From positions 18,972,539 to 19,036,538 of the forward strand of contig OZ023267.1 of NCBI GenBank assembly GCA_964006375.1: DNA of 64,000 bases. The letters run 5' to 3'. The notes under the pieces are model-generated. The model searched no databases. It was not told the origin of the DNA and saw only the letters and a program-made list of their open reading frames with translations. Of this stretch, positions 60,739-64,000 are shown piece after piece. The translations under genes and the position numbers were made by a program. The stretch comes from Tillus elongatus. Taxonomy: Eukaryota > Arthropoda > Insecta > Coleoptera > Cleridae. The stretch's first letter is position 1. Each line of letters opens with the position of its first letter.

Positions 60739-61253
60739 TCACTAAAACCAGACTTGGAGGTTTTGTTATAAGCCGGGCATCAATATTTATTTTAAATAAA
60801 TAAAAGTCTTGACGCAACAAGTGCGTTATGGTAGCGAAGTTTTCGTAAAAACGTTTGGTTAGCAGTATAACCTATATAGTATTAACAATCTACCATATTT
60901 CATTAAAATAGCTTTGTTGTTTCAAAAAGCACAAGCATATTCCGAAAATAAACTTAAAAAGTTCCAGAAAAAAAAAGGATCTGAAACAACATATTTTATT
61001 ATAACTTTTGTTTCTTGTAACATAGATACCTAAATTTTAGTGTATAGTTTACTTTTTATATCGTTAACCTACCTACCAAATTTGGTTAGCGTACCTTTTT
61101 TATATTTTCAGATAAAAAATTTTTTCGAATGAAAACTCAAAATTTTTGCAGAAAACCTCGTCCGATTTTCCTGACTAACTTGTCCAAGCCATTTACAAAA
61201 GGAAGGTACTTGCCAAATTTTATTAAAATCGGCACATTATTTCTGACTTATCG

Positions 61254-61256
<3 letters not shown>
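60735..61256. repeat. GACGCAG left end and family A variant
   Basis: TTGACGCAACAAGTGCG at 60807; then a more diverged family A stretch ending CTGACTTATCGGTG before the TA array. ACTAAAACCAGACTTGGAGG at 60740 recurs at 61459. Confidence 0.6.

Positions 61257-61342
<86 letters not shown>
61257..61342. repeat. (TA)n microsatellite
   Basis: 86 bp; both flanks are family A (TTATCGGTG and CTGACCCCGGATATGTG). Confidence 0.97.
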
Positions 61343-61346
<4 letters not shown>

Positions 61347-61950
61347 ATGTAAACTTTGAAACTGACCCCGGATATGTGCTCTAGCGGGCCTAGTTGGCGC
61401 TCATTTGAAGAAATTTTTTTCAAAATTCAAAAGCGAAGATCTTTTTAAATAAAATAAACTAAAACCAGACTTGGAGGCTTTGTTATAAGCCGGGGCATCA
61501 ATCTTTATTCTAAATAAACAAAAAGCTAATTTTAATTATTTTTTCTTTCCTTTTTTTTTGTAAAATTAAAAGAATTGGGCCAACCTACAAAACTCACAGT
61601 TAATATCCAGACTGAAGTTCATTAAGCTTTTGGAGATGAGTTACATACTAAATTCAGTTTGTCATTTTTCAACTTGATTACTTAAGAGAAAGCTGAAAAA
61701 GTAAAATCCCTTTTGTCACGACATGTAATTTGCATACTAAAATTAGACCACATTCCCTGATGACTGCAAAATAAATGTCAGATGGGAAGGACGAAGCCTA
61801 ATGAAAATATGTAAAGTGTGACATCCACCCACAATGAATGCGAAAATGATCGTGGTACAATATAGTAGGTACAATATCCGTCAATATTATTTTCATGATC
61901 ATATGAGATCTAAGTTTCCTAGAAATACCAGCAAATTCTTATGGTAAATA
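61343..61950. other. Family A end, then no recognised gene
   Basis: 61343-61440 is the CTAGCGGGCCTAGTTGGCGC / CTCATTTGAAG module. After 61510 nothing is recognisable. Confidence 0.5.
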
Positions 61951-62361
61951 AGTTCGGGACGCAGCAAGTACGTTATGGTAGTGAATTTTTATTAAATGCT
62001 TCAAATTTGCATAACTCAACTTTCTATAAACTTAGAAAAGTGAGTTTTGGTACGTGCTAAGGCCTTTCCCAAGGCAACATATCCACCAAATTTCATTAAA
62101 ATAGCTGTGTAATTTTCACAATAAAAAAATTTTTTTCGAAAAAAAAATCCAAATTTGAATAACTCAATTTTATATAAACCTAGAAAGTTGAATTTGAGTA
62201 CATAGTAACCTCTTTGCCAAGGCAACATATTCTCTGAACTTCATTAAAATAACTTTGTAATTTTCGGAGAAAAAATTTTTTTTCGAAACCCTTTCGGAAA
62301 ATTTCTTCAAATGAGCGCGAATTGGGGCCCTTGGAACCCATATCCAGACTCGGTTAAAAAG

Positions 62362-62362
<1 letters not shown>
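61951..62362. repeat. GACGCAG left end and family A variant
   Basis: CGGGACGCAGCAAGTACG at 61953, then AAGTGAGTTTTGGTACG twice in variant form (62037 and ~62187), and TTCAAATGAGCGCGAATTGG before the TA array. Confidence 0.6.

Positions 62363-62412
<50 letters not shown>
62363..62412. repeat. (TA)n microsatellite, shortest array
   Basis: 50 bp at the same family position. Confidence 0.95.
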
Positions 62413-62415
<3 letters not shown>

Positions 62416-62790
62416 TTGGCAATTACTCTCATTTTGTTAATGGCTTCGATAAATTCGTTCATTTTATCTTAACGCCCAATTTTTCTTTAAAAAAAATTAA
62501 AAAATATATTTTAAAACGCAATATCTTTCAAATTGTTTAAGTGATTGAAACGAAAATTTACAAATTAAAAGAACAGATAGACGTGGTTGTGTCCCAATTT
62601 TCAATTCTTTTGATAAAAGAAAAATACAGTTATTCGAAATTAATATTAAAATAATCCTCGACATCACCTCAAATTCTGACAGTACCTGCACTGCTACACT
62701 ATTTAAATAAATCGTAGATGAAAATTTAAACAATGGAAGTTACAACCATTGCAAGATCTCTAATGTAGTTGGTTCTTACCGGGGTTGCCA
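62404..62790 (+). repeat. Dispersed repeat family B, copy 3
   Basis: GCTTCGATAAATTCGTTCAT, ACGCAATATCTTTCAAATTG, CAATTTTCAATTCTTTTGAT and TCCTCGACATCACCTC parallel 15290-15640; internal deletion relative to copy 1. Confidence 0.7.
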
Positions 62791-62979
62791 GATCTTCAGA
62801 AATTTCAGGTAGTTCAACCTTTTATGTATAAACAGCTCGAACGTTCACAATTTCTGATAATACACAAAACATTTTACAAAATTAAATTTTATCAGTTAGT
62901 TAAAAAATACCGTAATCCATAGCTGTATTTAATACCTGGAAATTTCGAATTACCCATTTCTCATGAGTTTAAACTTAAG

Positions 62980-63245
62980 TTTAAAGATAGTATAGTCGCA
63001 GCATGGTAATATTATGCTAATTCTGCGGTACAGCAGGTTTGAAGTCTCATCACATCTCACCCCCTCCCTTTGTCAGGAGTGCGATACCCGGCGTACAGTA
63101 AACCATATTATTGCCGAATGCCCCAAATTTAGTGAACAAAGAAAGAAACACAAAGTAAACCCGATAATAAAAAAGGCCCCGGGTAATGGTCTTAGTGAAG
63201 TGTATAGGACTACTTCCTTTCTAAAATACAAACTTGAATCTTAGT
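62980..63245 (+). pseudogene. LINE C-terminal fragment with Cys/His motif
   Basis: Open frame 63014-63244 with LCQECDTRRTVNHIIAEC and PKFSEQR, the CxxC...HxxxxC motif at the end of RNase H-bearing LINE polyproteins (I/R1/Jockey groups). The preceding bases give FKDSIVAAW in another frame. The 3' tail is not evident. Confidence 0.6.
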
Positions 63246-63495
63246 TTTTGTAGAAAATTTGTATGTACGCTAATAACCTTAGTCGTTGAAGCAATATACA
63301 AAAAATATCTCAAAACCTCTTAACAAATTATTAAACTGTTCTTTTTATTATATTTTATAAATGTATTTTACTAATTTTTGTAAGCATACAGTAAGAAGTA
63401 ATTTTTTATGATCAGAATACTACTGTGACATGATGACGAAATCAAGTTTAAGACTGTTAACGCGCTCTAAATAACTTATCTACTTTTCAATTTTT
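63246..63495. other. No recognised feature
   Basis: AT-rich spacer between LINE relic and mariner. Confidence 0.35.
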
Positions 63496-64000
63496 GCCAC
63501 AATGTCAATTAAGACCCCCCTCCCCAATTATACTTATCCTGTGCTTATATATGTAATATGTCGAAATTCTTTCAAAAACATTATTTTTTCGGATGAATCG
63601 ACATTTACAACCAATGGGAAAGTTTCTTCGCAGAATTGTAGATTTTGGTCGAGAGAAAATCCTAATTTCAGAATTGTGACGAGAAGTCAGTATTATCAGA
63701 AGGTCAATGTGTGGTGTGGTATTATGTATGGAAAAATCATCGGTACGTATTTTTTTAAGGAAAATGTGAATCAACATACGTATTTGTAGATGCTTCAATT
63801 TCATTTTCATTTTTTGTTGCCTACAGTAAAAGATGAACGTAACTTTCAAAGTATATATTTTCAACAAGATGGATGCCCTGCTCACACAACACGGTTGGTA
63901 AGAAATTATCTGCAAGAACATTTTGAAAACAGATGGATAGCTCGTTACGGACCAGTCAATTGGCCGGCTTGTTCCACTGATCTAAGCCCAATGTATTTCG
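63496..64000 (+). pseudogene. Tc1/mariner-type transposase, continues past the window
   Basis: NSFKNIIFSDESTFTTNG (first catalytic Asp), NCRFWSRENPNF, YYQKVNVWCGIMYGK, then a stop at 63787 (codon after HTYL), and in the same frame SIYFQQDGCPAHTTRLV (second Asp, ~63868), NRWIARYGPVNWPACSTDLSP. The third acidic residue lies beyond base 64000. The single stop makes this the least damaged mariner in the window. Likely DDE_3 family. Confidence 0.82.

Overview
The window reads as accessory, repeat-built DNA from a large AT-rich insect genome. Evidence for an insect: piggyBac elements with TTAA target duplications, Penelope-like retroelements, several non-LTR LINE clades, Tc1/mariner and pogo/Tigger transposases, an errantivirus/baculovirus-F-type envelope relic, a DUF4817-like domain, tRNA-derived SINEs, and a LINE tail resembling the insect telomere pentamer TTAGG. 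I cannot name the species. I found no host protein-coding gene: every recognisable coding stretch belongs to a mobile element and nearly all are broken.

Layout. 1-1300: dispersed repeat family (family A). 1818-4173: nearly complete piggyBac element with two reading-frame breaks. 6456-7745: 414-bp tandem duplication, then a foldback element. 9844-11477: GC-rich composite retroposon bounded by a 12-bp target duplication, made of ~160-bp units in an ~803-bp higher-order repeat and ending in a LINE 3' end. 13170-13850: ~305-bp tandem repeats, each junction carrying a hammerhead ribozyme motif (retrozyme-like). 16655-19258: inverted-repeat element split by a second, dead piggyBac. 20441-24430: LINE fragment and a Penelope-like element followed by two further hammerhead-like motifs. 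25825-29500: SINE, Penelope pieces, a LINE with perfect 12-bp target duplication, RTE LINE, mariner, solo LTR. 30690-33960: LINE RT, Penelope RT, CR1/Jockey-like LINE and mariner joined end to end. 35522-43614: two giant hairpin elements, nested SINEs, a large inverted SINE duplication and a tRNA-Val-like sequence. 45225-54470: LINE copies, DUF4817-like fragment, Tigger, envelope relic. 54900-64000: family A copies, foldback elements, LINE 3' end, and a mariner transposase running off the window.

Three themes tie the window together. First, nesting: several insertions can be dated relative to their hosts because the target duplication and the intact site in sister copies are both visible. Second, simple-sequence arrays are carried by mobile elements: 16 (TA)n arrays, most of them at one fixed position inside family A, and (CT)n arrays inside the reading frame of a LINE. 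Third, palindromes at many scales: ~20-bp subterminal hairpins in piggyBac, a 166-bp hairpin MITE, ~430-bp and ~270-bp foldbacks, 660-839-bp hairpins, and a ~930-bp inverted SINE duplication.

All family assignments come from reading motifs by eye; no alignment or database search was run.
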